DNA of 58,618 bases, taken from positions 1-58,618 of the forward strand of contig JAKOVF010000268.1 in the NCBI GenBank assembly GCA_029782225.1, read 5' to 3'. The notes beneath the pieces were generated by a model. That model was not told the origin of the DNA, ran no database searches, and worked only from the letters and a program-made list of their open reading frames with translations. Source of the DNA: Chloroflexota bacterium. GTDB taxonomy: Bacteria > Chloroflexota > Anaerolineae > Anaerolineales > Villigracilaceae. The first letter of the stretch is position 1. Each line of letters starts with the position of its first letter. Positions 24,249 through 32,779 of this stretch are shown here, piece after piece. The translations under genes and the position numbers were made by a program.

Positions 24249-26774
24249 TTATAGTTTCACTTTTTCCAAGGTTAAGGCTCTAGCCTCCTCCATCGCCTCG
24301 GCGCGGATGCTGATCGGAAAGCGACCGTTCAACGGACTGATGCGCGCACCCAGCGCGGTTGGCTTGACCATCAGCCATTCCACCAAACCATGAACGGGAC
24401 CAGTCATCGCGGCAGCATCACGGAACTCAGAAAGAGTCGCGTCGTCCCAGCCGCCGGCTAATCCATACAGGAACATGAACACCGGCAGGCTTGGAAGAAC
24501 GCCGATGAAGAAAATGACGATGGATGTGATCTGGTCGCCCCTCCAAATGATCGCAGCAAGTTGATCCATGATAAGGTAATGTGCGCCCCCGGCCAGCAAT
24601 GGCGCAGCAATGGATTGCCAGAAAAAGAATCTCTGCGGGAAGCACAACTTGTCATTGACAAAATACGCCACAAAATCCTTCGTGAGCAAGCCAACGAAAT
24701 AAGAAATGATCAAGGCATTGACCTGGAAGCGTTGCAGGAGAATCAGGGCAAGGATGACTCGGATGGTTTGTTCACCTGCCACCAGCGCGGATTTGAGGTA
24801 CGGCTTGTTCGAGCCAAGTTGAACATTATCGCCCACCCATGAGGGATACTGGATCGCGCCCCAGATGAGGAGAGGCATGGCATAAGCTGCGGCCCGCGCA
24901 AAGTCTGTGCCGGATGCGCCAAGGATAAAGCGCGGCCCAACCGCCAGCAAGACCGCGGCAAGAAAAGCAGAGACCATCCCGCCCCATTTGTAGACCATCA
25001 CCGCGTAATACTGGCTGAGGATTTTTCGTCCGTGCGAGATGGCCTCCGAAATGGATGCCATAATCCCGTCACTCAAGGTGCTGACCACGTTGAACGCAAA
25101 AACAAAATTCTGGGCCAGCACCCAGTTGCCCCAAATCTCGGCGTAGTTGATGAGCCGCGCCTGCGTGATCCAGATCTCTGCTGCCTGCCCCGCCGACCAT
25201 GCCGCCGAGCCAAGCATTTCAAAGACGCCAAAGCGGAAGCTTGCTTTCACGATGTCCCAGTCAAAGTGCGCCAGAAACAGAATCCGTGTATTCAAACCTA
25301 TGCGACGATAAAGCCAGAGTCCAAGCACGAAGGTGAGCAGCTCTGCCGCGTAGGCTGCGATTCCCATTCCAAGCAACCCGCCCATTGCACCGCCAAATGC
25401 GGGATGAGATTTTCCCCAGGCGTAGGCAATCGTCACGAAGATTGGCTGTACGATCATTGGCAGAATCACATTCAAACCGAGATCGAGATAGCGCGCATAG
25501 TCGGTGCGTTGAAATCCAGAGAACGCGTACAGGAACACACGATAAAAACCCGGTATCTGAATGAATGCGTGGATGACAACACTCCACGCATAAAGCGCAT
25601 ACGCCGAACGTGGCGCAGCCACCGCAGCCAGCGCGATCACCAGCGCCACCTGCACCGCACCCGAAAGGAATTGCCACCACACGAACACCTGTCCATACTT
25701 GATGCCTCGCTGCGGGTCGTCCACGCGATGCTGCGATAAATACTTCATGAACGCCACGCTCGTACCCATGTCAAAGAAGAACCACGCCAGGTTGAAGAAC
25801 TGCATCACGCGGCCCCAGATTCCCAGTGCCTGCGCCGAGGGCAAAATGAACGACGGAAGGATCAGGTTTTGATAGATGATGAGCGGAATGAAGAGAATGA
25901 CGCCCGTGGATAACGCTACCAAAAAGCCTGATAGCGGGCGATGGAATCCCACCTGCTCCCAGCCTGTCGCTTCCTCGCGGACCTCGAACCTGCTTCTGTC
26001 CGAGACAATTGAGTCCAGCGCCTCAGGGTGACTCTGGCTATACCTGCGGACAAAGTAGAATGCTCCGAACGTGCTGACGAGCATCAAAGCCATCACCGCG
26101 AGGAGAATGTTCCGCTCTGAAGAGTGCGGCACGGGCGAGGCAGGATAATCTGCGAAAGAGAGCGGCGTCCGCCCCGCGGCGCGCTCAACGAGATGGTAGA
26201 TCAGGTAATTGAAATACGCCCATTCCTGAATTTGCGGATTGACATCATCCAGGAACGCGGAGAAGACATATTGATGGGGCCGTGCCTGCCACAGAATCCA
26301 TTCGCCGTCTTCGTAGGAGGTCACTAAAGGCTGTACCGACGAAAGTGGAGTCGCCGTCTCAAATCGCTCGCGGACCTGTGGCGCGCCATTCCAGATGATG
26401 TCAGTCAGCAAGGGGTCGTTGAGGCTGAGCCCCGTCAAACTAACGGCGTCTTCGCGTGGGGTGAGAGTCAGCGGTATCCCGAGCAGCTCGCTCACTGGCG
26501 CTGGGATCATGTTTGGGCCGAGGATCAGCACAAGTCCGGCCTCACCACTCCGGGTCCGCGCGAGAAGCGTTGGATCGTCGGGAATGTCCCCGTTCAGTAC
26601 GAAAACGTCCGCCTGCTCGGGGTCGGTCACCAGATCAAACTTTGCCAGCTCAAGCGCAGTCTTGACACTTCCGTCCGCACCTGCATAAAAAACGCGGAGA
26701 TTACTCTCCGCGTGAACGGGCACGGTCGCCGAAAGCAGCACAAGTGCAATAAGGGCCGCGATGAGTTTTTTCAT
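24249..26774 (-). CDS. Polysaccharide flippase (MATE/Wzx-like) with an N-terminal extracytoplasmic domain
   Basis: About 841 residues. A signal peptide ('MKKLIAALIALVLLSATVPVHA') is followed by about 190 extracytoplasmic residues with alternating strands and helices ('VFYAGADGSVKTALELAKFDLVTDPEQADVFVLNG'), one membrane helix ('NILLAVMALMLVSTFGAFYFV'), then about 12 helices of the oligosaccharide flippase type. Flippases move lipid-linked glycans outward; fusion to a secreted domain is unusual. The start at 26774 is chosen for its AAAGGA site and the signal peptide; a GTG at 26795 is less likely. Context suggests export of a mannose-containing polymer. Confidence 0.75.
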   Translation of the reverse strand: MKKLIAALIALVLLSATVPVHAESNLRVFYAGADGSVKTALELAKFDLVTDPEQADVFVLNGDIPDDPTLLARTRSGEAGLVLILGPNMIPAPVSELLGIPLTLTPREDAVSLTGLSLNDPLLTDIIWNGAPQVRERFETATPLSSVQPLVTSYEDGEWILWQARPHQYVFSAFLDDVNPQIQEWAYFNYLIYHLVERAAGRTPLSFADYPASPVPHSSERNILLAVMALMLVSTFGAFYFVRRYSQSHPEALDSIVSDRSRFEVREEATGWEQVGFHRPLSGFLVALSTGVILFIPLIIYQNLILPSFILPSAQALGIWGRVMQFFNLAWFFFDMGTSVAFMKYLSQHRVDDPQRGIKYGQVFVWWQFLSGAVQVALVIALAAVAAPRSAYALYAWSVVIHAFIQIPGFYRVFLYAFSGFQRTDYARYLDLGLNVILPMIVQPIFVTIAYAWGKSHPAFGGAMGGLLGMGIAAYAAELLTFVLGLWLYRRIGLNTRILFLAHFDWDIVKASFRFGVFEMLGSAAWSAGQAAEIWITQARLINYAEIWGNWVLAQNFVFAFNVVSTLSDGIMASISEAISHGRKILSQYYAVMVYKWGGMVSAFLAAVLLAVGPRFILGASGTDFARAAAYAMPLLIWGAIQYPSWVGDNVQLGSNKPYLKSALVAGEQTIRVILALILLQRFQVNALIISYFVGLLTKDFVAYFVNDKLCFPQRFFFWQSIAAPLLAGGAHYLIMDQLAAIIWRGDQITSIVIFFIGVLPSLPVFMFLYGLAGGWDDATLSEFRDAAAMTGPVHGLVEWLMVKPTALGARISPLNGRFPISIRAEAMEEARALTLEKVKL

Positions 26775-26820
26775 GGTGGAATCCTTTTTGGTCACGCCGC
26801 ACTTGCGTACGGTGCAAGTG

Positions 26821-26889
26821 TTGCGAGCCTGTCAAGGCGAAGCAATCCCAATGAAATGAGGAGATTGCTTCGGGCTAACGCCCTCGCAA
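26821..26889. repeat. Palindromic repeat of the TTGCGAG/GAAGCAATC type
   Basis: Nested inverted arms: TTGCGAG (26821-26827) with CTCGCAA (26883-26889), and CGAAGCAATC (26838-26847) with GATTGCTTCG (26863-26872). This resembles the 'GTCATTGCGAGG...GAAGCAATC' repeat found scattered through many bacterial genomes. It separates the GH1 and flippase genes. Confidence 0.75.
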
Positions 26890-26892
26890 TGA

Positions 26893-28230
26893 CTAAAGAG
26901 CGTTCTCTTCGATTACCTTCGCAAACCACCGGCCGCTATCTTTCACAGTGCGCTGTTGTGTCTTGAAGTCCACATACACCAGCCCGAAGCGCTGACCATA
27001 ACCCAGTTCCCACTCGAAGTTATCCAACAGCGACCAGTGGAAATAACCTTTCACCGGAATGCCATCTTCGATGGCGCGGTGGACCTGTGCAATGTGGCTC
27101 TGCAGGTAACGGATGCGGCGTTCATCGCGAACGCGTCCATCAAAGTCCAGACCGTCAGGCACGGGGATGCCGTTCTCGGTCACCATAATCTCACAGGTCG
27201 GTTTATAGTCCCACACTTTTTTCAACGTCTGGTACATGCCTTCAGGATAGATTTCCCACATACCTGAATAATCGTTGCCTACTGGCTGCACCTGTTCCAC
27301 ATTCAGCACAGGGACTTTATTGGAGTGCTTCATCACCGCGCGGGTATAGTAATTCACACCGAGCATATCAAGCTGACGGATTTTCTCCAGGTCGCCATCC
27401 TGGATCACCCGTGCGGTTAATATCTTCGCAACGGTTGACCCTTGAATCGGCGAGGTCCCTTTCAGCAGAGGATCCAGCACGATGCGGTTGATGAACATAT
27501 CCACGCGCTCGGCGGCAGCTTTGTCCTTTTCCGAGTCGGTGGCGGAGTAAACAGGGTGGAGATTCAGCGTGATGCCAATCTTGACAGGTTGTTTCACCGC
27601 AGAGCGGATCGCCTCCGTCGCCAGCCCGTGCGCCAGAAGCAGATGATGCAGCGATTTGAGCGTGGCGCCAATGTCCTTTTTGCCCGGTGCATGATTTCCA
27701 AGGAAATGTCCGATAAAGGCGAGCACCCACGGCTCGTTTTCGGTAAACCAGAACTTAACGCGATCTCCCAAACACTCAGCGACGACGCCGGCATATTCGG
27801 CAAAGTATGCGCACGTGTCGCGGTTCGGCCAGCCGCCCTTGTCCTGCAACGGCTGCGGCATATCCCAATGGAAGAGGCAAACGTACGGCTCGATCTTACG
27901 TCTCAGCAATTCATCTACAAGACGGTCGTAGAAATCCAACCCCTTTTTGTTGACCTTCCCTGTGCCAGCAGGCTGAATGCGCGGCCAGGCCGTGGAGAAA
28001 CGATAAGCCTTGAGGCCCATCTCGGACATCAAGGCGATATCTTCCTTCCAGCGGTGATAGTGATCTGCGGCAACATCGCCGTTTTCGTTGTTGCGGATTT
28101 TGCCGGGCGTATGGCTGAACGTGTCCCAGATGGAGGTTCCCCGTCCATCTTCCTTAACGGCCCCTTCGATTTGGTACGCCGAAGTGGCGACCCCCCAGAT
28201 GAAGTTTTCTGGAAATTTGAGAGCAGTCAT
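26893..28230 (-). CDS. GH1 beta-glucosidase/beta-glycosidase
   Basis: About 445 residues of a TIM-barrel family 1 glycoside hydrolase. Features: 'FIWGVATSAYQIEG' at the start, 'FHWDMPQPLQDKGGW', acid/base Glu in 'FTENEPW' and nucleophile Glu in 'VTENGIP', then 'YFHWSLLDNFEWELGYGQRFGLVYVD'. It hydrolyses beta-linked glucosides or related sugars in the cytoplasm (no signal peptide). I choose the ATG at 28230 because the upstream residues are not conserved. It probably heads the GH1-flippase-GH38 gene group on this strand. Confidence 0.93.
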   Translation of the reverse strand: MTALKFPENFIWGVATSAYQIEGAVKEDGRGTSIWDTFSHTPGKIRNNENGDVAADHYHRWKEDIALMSEMGLKAYRFSTAWPRIQPAGTGKVNKKGLDFYDRLVDELLRRKIEPYVCLFHWDMPQPLQDKGGWPNRDTCAYFAEYAGVVAECLGDRVKFWFTENEPWVLAFIGHFLGNHAPGKKDIGATLKSLHHLLLAHGLATEAIRSAVKQPVKIGITLNLHPVYSATDSEKDKAAAERVDMFINRIVLDPLLKGTSPIQGSTVAKILTARVIQDGDLEKIRQLDMLGVNYYTRAVMKHSNKVPVLNVEQVQPVGNDYSGMWEIYPEGMYQTLKKVWDYKPTCEIMVTENGIPVPDGLDFDGRVRDERRIRYLQSHIAQVHRAIEDGIPVKGYFHWSLLDNFEWELGYGQRFGLVYVDFKTQQRTVKDSGRWFAKVIEENAL

Positions 28231-28341
28231 GACCCAAGCATACAAGCGAATACAGATTATGACAATATGCCATATGCAACTCATCCGTGACACGGATGCG
28301 CGTCGCGGATGAGATTGAATAGACGTTTGGATGAAGTGAGG

Positions 28342-28881
28342 TTAATCCAGAAAGAGATGACGGATTTCAGCGTGGATTTCATCCACTGCGGCCTGGACCG
28401 GGGAACTTAGTTCCGCATCGAATGCATTCTGGGCTGATTGGATCCCCAACACGGCCACATCACAACCAACTTCAAGCGTAATAAAGCGAGCCAGCATCGA
28501 GAGCGGAAGGGAATGAGAAGAGGCGCTCATCCCATCAATCGACTCCAGCGGAATCCATTGGATGGTACCGGGCGGTTCGTCCATTTGAGCCGCGTCGATA
28601 AATATGATGAGTTCCGGTTTAAAGACCCGCAGCTTACCTGTATGATTTTCCGGCGCCGGTCCCCCTTCCAACACTAGAAGCTGAGGCACGCCTGCAAACC
28701 GTTTGTCAGCTTGCAACGCACGCGCCACCATCAGCCCGGCGGAGTCGTCTCCGCGCAGGTCACTGCCAACTCCCACGAGGCAGACCCGAGGTGAATCGAT
28801 CCGGTTGTTATCGTTGAGCAGGTTCAGTCTTTGGGAGAGCGAGTCTTTCCAGGAGGGAGGCAATATCCTCGTCCTTTCCAT
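28342..28881 (-). CDS. Hydrogenase maturation protease (HycI/HyaD family)
   Basis: A 179-residue endopeptidase that clips the C-terminus of the [NiFe] large subunit once nickel is in place. Motifs: 'VCLVGVGSDLRGDDSAGLMVARAL' with nickel-sensing acidic residues, 'IIFIDAAQMDEPPGTI' and 'HSLPLSMLA'. It is the last gene of the hydrogenase operon and overlaps the ferredoxin gene by 74 bases, so its true start may be further in; no better start is obvious. The large subunit ends about 45 residues after its last CxxC, consistent with a cleavable tail. Confidence 0.88.
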   Translation of the reverse strand: MERTRILPPSWKDSLSQRLNLLNDNNRIDSPRVCLVGVGSDLRGDDSAGLMVARALQADKRFAGVPQLLVLEGGPAPENHTGKLRVFKPELIIFIDAAQMDEPPGTIQWIPLESIDGMSASSHSLPLSMLARFITLEVGCDVAVLGIQSAQNAFDAELSSPVQAAVDEIHAEIRHLFLD

Positions 28882-29230
28882 AATTCACGGCAAACGACTC
28901 TTTATCAAGGGCGGCCAGTTCCCAATCTTCGTTGGACATGCCAAGGCATTTGAACCTGCACGATTGCACACACTGAGCGCAATACAGGCAGCGGGCCATG
29001 TTATAGCGCGCGACGAAACGCTTGGCGGCGCGGTCAATGATTACGATCTCCAGTGCATTGGCGGGACAATCCTTGGAACACAGATTGCAGCCCGTGCACC
29101 TGGATGGATCAAAATAAAGCTTGCCGCGGAAGCGGTCAGCGGTCTCAGGCCTCTCAAACGGATACTTTTCCGTCACCGGCGCAGAGAAGAACGATGTGAA
29201 CAGGTCTTTGAACATGGAACCGAATCTCAT
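28808..29230 (-). CDS. Two-[4Fe-4S] ferredoxin subunit of the hydrogenase (NuoI/HycF-like)
   Basis: About 140 residues. Two cluster motifs are present: 'CTGCNLCSKDCP' and 'CLYCAQCVQSC', each binding a [4Fe-4S] centre. The protein would pass electrons between ferredoxin and the small subunit on the cytoplasmic face of the complex. The ATG at 29230 overlaps the stop of the membrane subunit gene by four bases (ATGA), which fixes the start better than an upstream alternative. Confidence 0.92.
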   Translation of the reverse strand: MRFGSMFKDLFTSFFSAPVTEKYPFERPETADRFRGKLYFDPSRCTGCNLCSKDCPANALEIVIIDRAAKRFVARYNMARCLYCAQCVQSCRFKCLGMSNEDWELAALDKESFAVNYGKDEDIASLLERLALPKTEPAQR

Positions 29231-30150
29231 GCCAGCCAGCCTTTCAGGAGGACCAGGACTAGAATTTGCAGAAGGGCGAGCAATGCTCCAAATCGCCACC
29301 ACATGCCCACGGTCTGGTCGATGCGCAGGCGGGTGAGCATGGACTGCAGTATGGACATCAATAGCACGATGACCAGGGTTTTGAGCAAAAAGATAATCGG
29401 GTTTCCGATGCCGCCAAGATAAAAAGCGGTGACGAGGCTCACGGCGACCACCAGCTCTACTGATTTTCCAATGTGGAATAAAGCCAGGCCGCGGCCGGAG
29501 TACTCGGTCAATGCGCCAGCGACGATCTCAGTCTCTGCCTCAGGAGCATCGAAAGGAGGTAGTTCCAGTTTGCCCATCAACCCGATCAAGGCGATGACAA
29601 AACCAACCGGCTGCGTGAGGATCATCCAGTGGTTCTCTGCATAAACACTGACGTCGCGGATGACCCACGTGCCGGCCGCGATGGCAGGGCCTAACAATGC
29701 CAGCAGGAAAGGCGCTTCATAAGCAAAGAGCTGCGTCAAAGAACGGGTCGCACCGATCAAGGAGAAGCGGCTCGAACTATTCCAACCGGCAAGGCCGGTG
29801 CACATGGTCAGCAATGACAACATATAAAGAGTGACGATGAGATCGCCGGGGAAGGAGTAAACCGGCTTATGACCGAGTATGGGCGCATACAACGAGGCAG
29901 TCAATGCACCGGTCAGTGCGATGATGGGCAGGCCGTAGAAGAGCAGGCTGTTCAAACCCTGCGGCTTGATCTCTTCCTTGGTAAGTAGTTTGATGGTATC
30001 CGCCAGAGGCTGGAACCAGCGCGGACCGATGCGGTTTTGAAAGCGCGCCACCAATTTCCGGTCAGCCCACTCGTAAAGCATCCCGCTCAAAATGAGTGTG
30101 AGGCCCGCTGGGAAAAACATGATCGACAGAAGAGCAGTGAGGGTGGTCAT
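29227..30150 (-). CDS. Membrane subunit of the hydrogenase (NuoH/HycD-like)
   Basis: A 307-residue protein with about eight membrane helices and complex I subunit 1 motifs: 'ADRKLVARFQNRIGPRWFQPLADTIKLLTKEEIKP' in the first cytoplasmic loop, 'APFDAPEAETEIVAG' in a later loop. It links the hydrogenase module to the ion-pumping module. It follows the large subunit gene by 14 bases. Confidence 0.92.
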   Translation of the reverse strand: MTTLTALLSIMFFPAGLTLILSGMLYEWADRKLVARFQNRIGPRWFQPLADTIKLLTKEEIKPQGLNSLLFYGLPIIALTGALTASLYAPILGHKPVYSFPGDLIVTLYMLSLLTMCTGLAGWNSSSRFSLIGATRSLTQLFAYEAPFLLALLGPAIAAGTWVIRDVSVYAENHWMILTQPVGFVIALIGLMGKLELPPFDAPEAETEIVAGALTEYSGRGLALFHIGKSVELVVAVSLVTAFYLGGIGNPIIFLLKTLVIVLLMSILQSMLTRLRIDQTVGMWWRFGALLALLQILVLVLLKGWLA

Positions 30151-30164
30151 GTCGTTAGCAATCC

Positions 30165-31832
30165 TTATTTTCTTAGCCCATATTTTTTGATCCCGTACTC
30201 GCGCAGCTCAGACCAGGTCATGGTATTCGAGTCATTCTTTCGACGAACGGTCACCATGCGGTCATTGCACGAGAAACACGGATCCATGCCAGCGATCAGC
30301 ATCGGAACATCAGCCAATTGGTGCCCAACCGCCTTGTTCAGAACCGAGGTCCAGTTGCACAGACTTGGTGTGCGGATCTTGAGCCTGACCGGACTTTCGC
30401 CGCCTCCGCTCTTGATGTAGTAGAAAGCCTCGCCGCGAGGAGCTTCCACCCGGCTGACAGTTTCCCCTGCTGGAACTTTGCGCGGGAATTTGGTCGCGAT
30501 CTCGCCAGATGGCATGTTATCCACGATGGTGCGGATGGTGAAGCAGGTGACCAGTAATTCCTTCATGCGGACAACAAAGCGCGCCTCGAGGTCGCCGCGC
30601 TCATCGGTGATGATGCTGACCGGGTAGCGCTTATAAGCTCCATAGGGCGCATCCAGGCGGACGTCGCGTTTCAGGCCGGAGGCACGTGCCGTCGGACCCA
30701 GGGCGCCGAAGCGTTTGGCTTCCTCCAATGTCATGGTACCGATGCCGCGCGTGCGCTGCAGGAAGGATGTATCTGTGGTGACAACGTCGAGATAATAACG
30801 GATGCGTTCTTCGAGATAATCCAACGCCTTGTGGATCGAGACGGAATTTTTCGCGTCGATATCCTGTTTGACGCCGCCCAGAAGACAGATCGAGTAATTG
30901 ACGCGGTTGCCGGTGATTTCCTCCAGCAGGTTCATCACCGTCTCACGGTCACGCCAGGAATACATGAAGAGGGTATCGAACCCGGCTTCATGTGCAGCCA
31001 CACCCAGCCAGAGCAGGTGACTGTGAATACGTTCAAGTCCAGCCACCACTTCACGGATAGCGAGCGCACGTGGCGGGACTTCGACCTGTGCCAGTTTTTC
31101 AACACCCTGGCTGTAGGCGCTGGTATGAGTATGTGAACAGATACCACAGATGCGTTCCAGCAGGTACAGGTTTTGGATCCAGTTGCGTTGTTCGGTAGCC
31201 TTTTCAATTCCCCGATGGACATAACCGAGTCGCATGCGCGCGCCAGTGACGATTTCTCCATCTACGGCAAACTCGAAATGACCCGGTTCCTTGAGCGCCG
31301 GATGCTGAGGACCAATCGGGATAATGAACTTATTCCCAACTTTGCCCGGCTCAGGCGTTTTCACCGGCTCAATGGCAGCAGCCTGCTCCAGTTTGAAATC
31401 CTGTCGTAGAGGATAAACACCGACCGGCCAATCATCCGGCAAAAAGAGACGCGACGGGTCAGGGGTCCCGACGACTGTCACACCGAGCATTTCGCACAGT
31501 TCACGCTCGAAGAAAGAAGCTGCAGGTATCTGGTCACTGATGGAGGGGATTTCTGGGCAATCGATGCGCGGCAAGTGCACGCGCAGAGTAGTCACCGCCG
31601 CGCCTTCGCAAAAATGATAAAGTGCTTCCAGTTCGTTAGCTTCGACGCCAAGGTCCATGCCAGTAATGGCTGAGAGATAGCCCCAGGAACCATCCGTCAG
31701 CGCGGATACCGCGGAAGGGAGATCGTTGGCCGCAATCTGCACATCCAGGCGGTTGGCCTCTGGATTGTTCGTGCTCTTTGCAAAGGGCGCGAGGAGTTCC
31801 CCGGCACGTTGAAGGTAAGTTTCGGTCGTCAT
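30165..31832 (-). CDS. [NiFe]-hydrogenase large subunit fused to a NuoC-like domain (group 4)
   Basis: A 555-residue fusion. The first 170 residues resemble the 30-kDa NuoC subunit; the rest is the large subunit. The nickel ligands are complete: 'RICGIC' near the N-terminal part and 'DPCFSC' near the C-terminus, so this is a real hydrogenase and not complex I, where these cysteines are lost. It oxidises or evolves H2 in the membrane-bound complex. The ATG at 31832 has GGAGG upstream and overlaps the small subunit stop. Domain order is like HycE and fused MbhK-L. Confidence 0.93.
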   Translation of the reverse strand: MTTETYLQRAGELLAPFAKSTNNPEANRLDVQIAANDLPSAVSALTDGSWGYLSAITGMDLGVEANELEALYHFCEGAAVTTLRVHLPRIDCPEIPSISDQIPAASFFERELCEMLGVTVVGTPDPSRLFLPDDWPVGVYPLRQDFKLEQAAAIEPVKTPEPGKVGNKFIIPIGPQHPALKEPGHFEFAVDGEIVTGARMRLGYVHRGIEKATEQRNWIQNLYLLERICGICSHTHTSAYSQGVEKLAQVEVPPRALAIREVVAGLERIHSHLLWLGVAAHEAGFDTLFMYSWRDRETVMNLLEEITGNRVNYSICLLGGVKQDIDAKNSVSIHKALDYLEERIRYYLDVVTTDTSFLQRTRGIGTMTLEEAKRFGALGPTARASGLKRDVRLDAPYGAYKRYPVSIITDERGDLEARFVVRMKELLVTCFTIRTIVDNMPSGEIATKFPRKVPAGETVSRVEAPRGEAFYYIKSGGGESPVRLKIRTPSLCNWTSVLNKAVGHQLADVPMLIAGMDPCFSCNDRMVTVRRKNDSNTMTWSELREYGIKKYGLRK

Positions 31833-32332
31833 GCAGCCTCCTGAATGCCAGGCTTGATGACAGGGGCCGGGCGTGTCCCGTTTTGAATATGAACCAATAA
31901 TTTCACAATGCCATCGATAATGGCTTCCGGCCGCGGCGGGCAGCCGGGGATAAACGCATCCACGGGCAAAACCTCGTCGATGTGGCCGACGATGTTGTAG
32001 CAGCCCTGGAAGACTCCGCCTGAAATTCCGCATGACCCCACTGCGACCACAAATTTCGGTTCCGGCATTTGTTCATAAGTCCGGAGAAGCCGCTCGCGGG
32101 CCTGACGCGTGACCGGGCCGGTGCAGATCAACACGTCCGCGTGACGCGGGCTGCCGCGTAATTTGATCCCGAAGCGTTCCACGTCATAACGAGGTGTGAG
32201 GGTTGCTAAAATTTCGATGTCGCAGCCATTGCATGAACCGCTGTTGAAATGAATCGCCCAGGGTGAATTGACGCGTGCCCAGGTGCTGATCTTCTGAATA
32301 ATCTGATTGACGTAACTTTGCGAGGTATTCAT
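31829..32332 (-). CDS. [NiFe]-hydrogenase small subunit (NuoB/HycG-like)
   Basis: About 167 residues holding one [4Fe-4S] cluster. Cysteines lie in 'SGSCNGCDIE', 'VGSCGISGG' and 'PGCPPRPE', as in NuoB and group 4 small subunits. The short length without extra clusters is typical of group 4 enzymes. I choose the ATG at 32332 (MNTSQSY); ATG at 32350 is possible. It overlaps the large subunit gene by four bases. Confidence 0.92.
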   Translation of the reverse strand: MNTSQSYVNQIIQKISTWARVNSPWAIHFNSGSCNGCDIEILATLTPRYDVERFGIKLRGSPRHADVLICTGPVTRQARERLLRTYEQMPEPKFVVAVGSCGISGGVFQGCYNIVGHIDEVLPVDAFIPGCPPRPEAIIDGIVKLLVHIQNGTRPAPVIKPGIQEAA

Positions 32333-32342
32333 AATCCGACTC

Positions 32343-32657
32343 CTAACCAAGGATCAGCGCCAGCAGGGCAAGCATCAAGCCACCAAGATAAACAAGGCTC
32401 ACCGGAGCCAGTCCGCTTGTGCCCAGCATCAACACGCCGAGGTGCAGGACCGCGAAGAACAGCGCCACCACAAAGAAAGGACGATAGCCCGGCGCCGCCG
32501 GTTCAGTGTCATGTTCCTCGCCGCTGGCATAACTGCTGGTCTTTGCCTGACTGGTCTTCCCACGCATGGAAACACCCTTGCCAGCCAGGGAAAGAATGCC
32601 AACCAGTGAGCCATAAATAATGAAGGCAAAAAGCGGGGATAAAAGTGTATCTGCCAT
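32343..32657 (-). CDS. NuoA-like membrane subunit
   Basis: A 104-residue protein with an N-terminal helix ('LFAFIIYGSLVGILSLAG'), a polar loop with 'YASGEE', and two C-terminal helices starting 'YRPFFVVALFFAVLHLGVLML'. The pattern resembles complex I subunit NuoA (helix, loop with S-G-E, 'fFLVAMLFVLFDLE'), although the usual Asp-Glu pair is replaced by His-Leu. It sits between the antiporter-like and hydrogenase genes, as MbhI-like connector subunits do. Assignment is moderate. Confidence 0.6.
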   Translation of the reverse strand: MADTLLSPLFAFIIYGSLVGILSLAGKGVSMRGKTSQAKTSSYASGEEHDTEPAAPGYRPFFVVALFFAVLHLGVLMLGTSGLAPVSLVYLGGLMLALLALILG

Positions 32658-32684
32658 CTAAAGTCTCCTTTTAGGAAAACCTTC

Positions 32685-32772
32685 AACCACGAAGGGCACG
32701 AAGCACACAAAGGGAAAAGGCATTTCGCCTTAAGGCTTTCGGCCTTCGCGACCACTGTGTTCCTTGTGGTCA
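32685..32772. repeat. Palindromic repeat of the ACCACGAAGG type inside the hydrogenase operon
   Basis: AACCACGAAGGGCACGAAG at one end and CTTGTGGT at the other are imperfect inverted copies around a GC-rich hairpin. The ACCACGAAGG.../...CCTTGTGGT form resembles intergenic repeats common in many bacterial genomes. It fills the only long gap (122 bases) in an otherwise overlapping operon. Confidence 0.65.
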
Positions 32773-32779
32773 AGAGTTC

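Noticed and set aside
27442..28290. Plus-strand frame (282 codons) opposite the GH1 gene
   Set aside because: GH1 catalytic motifs are intact on the other strand; this is antisense shadow sequence.
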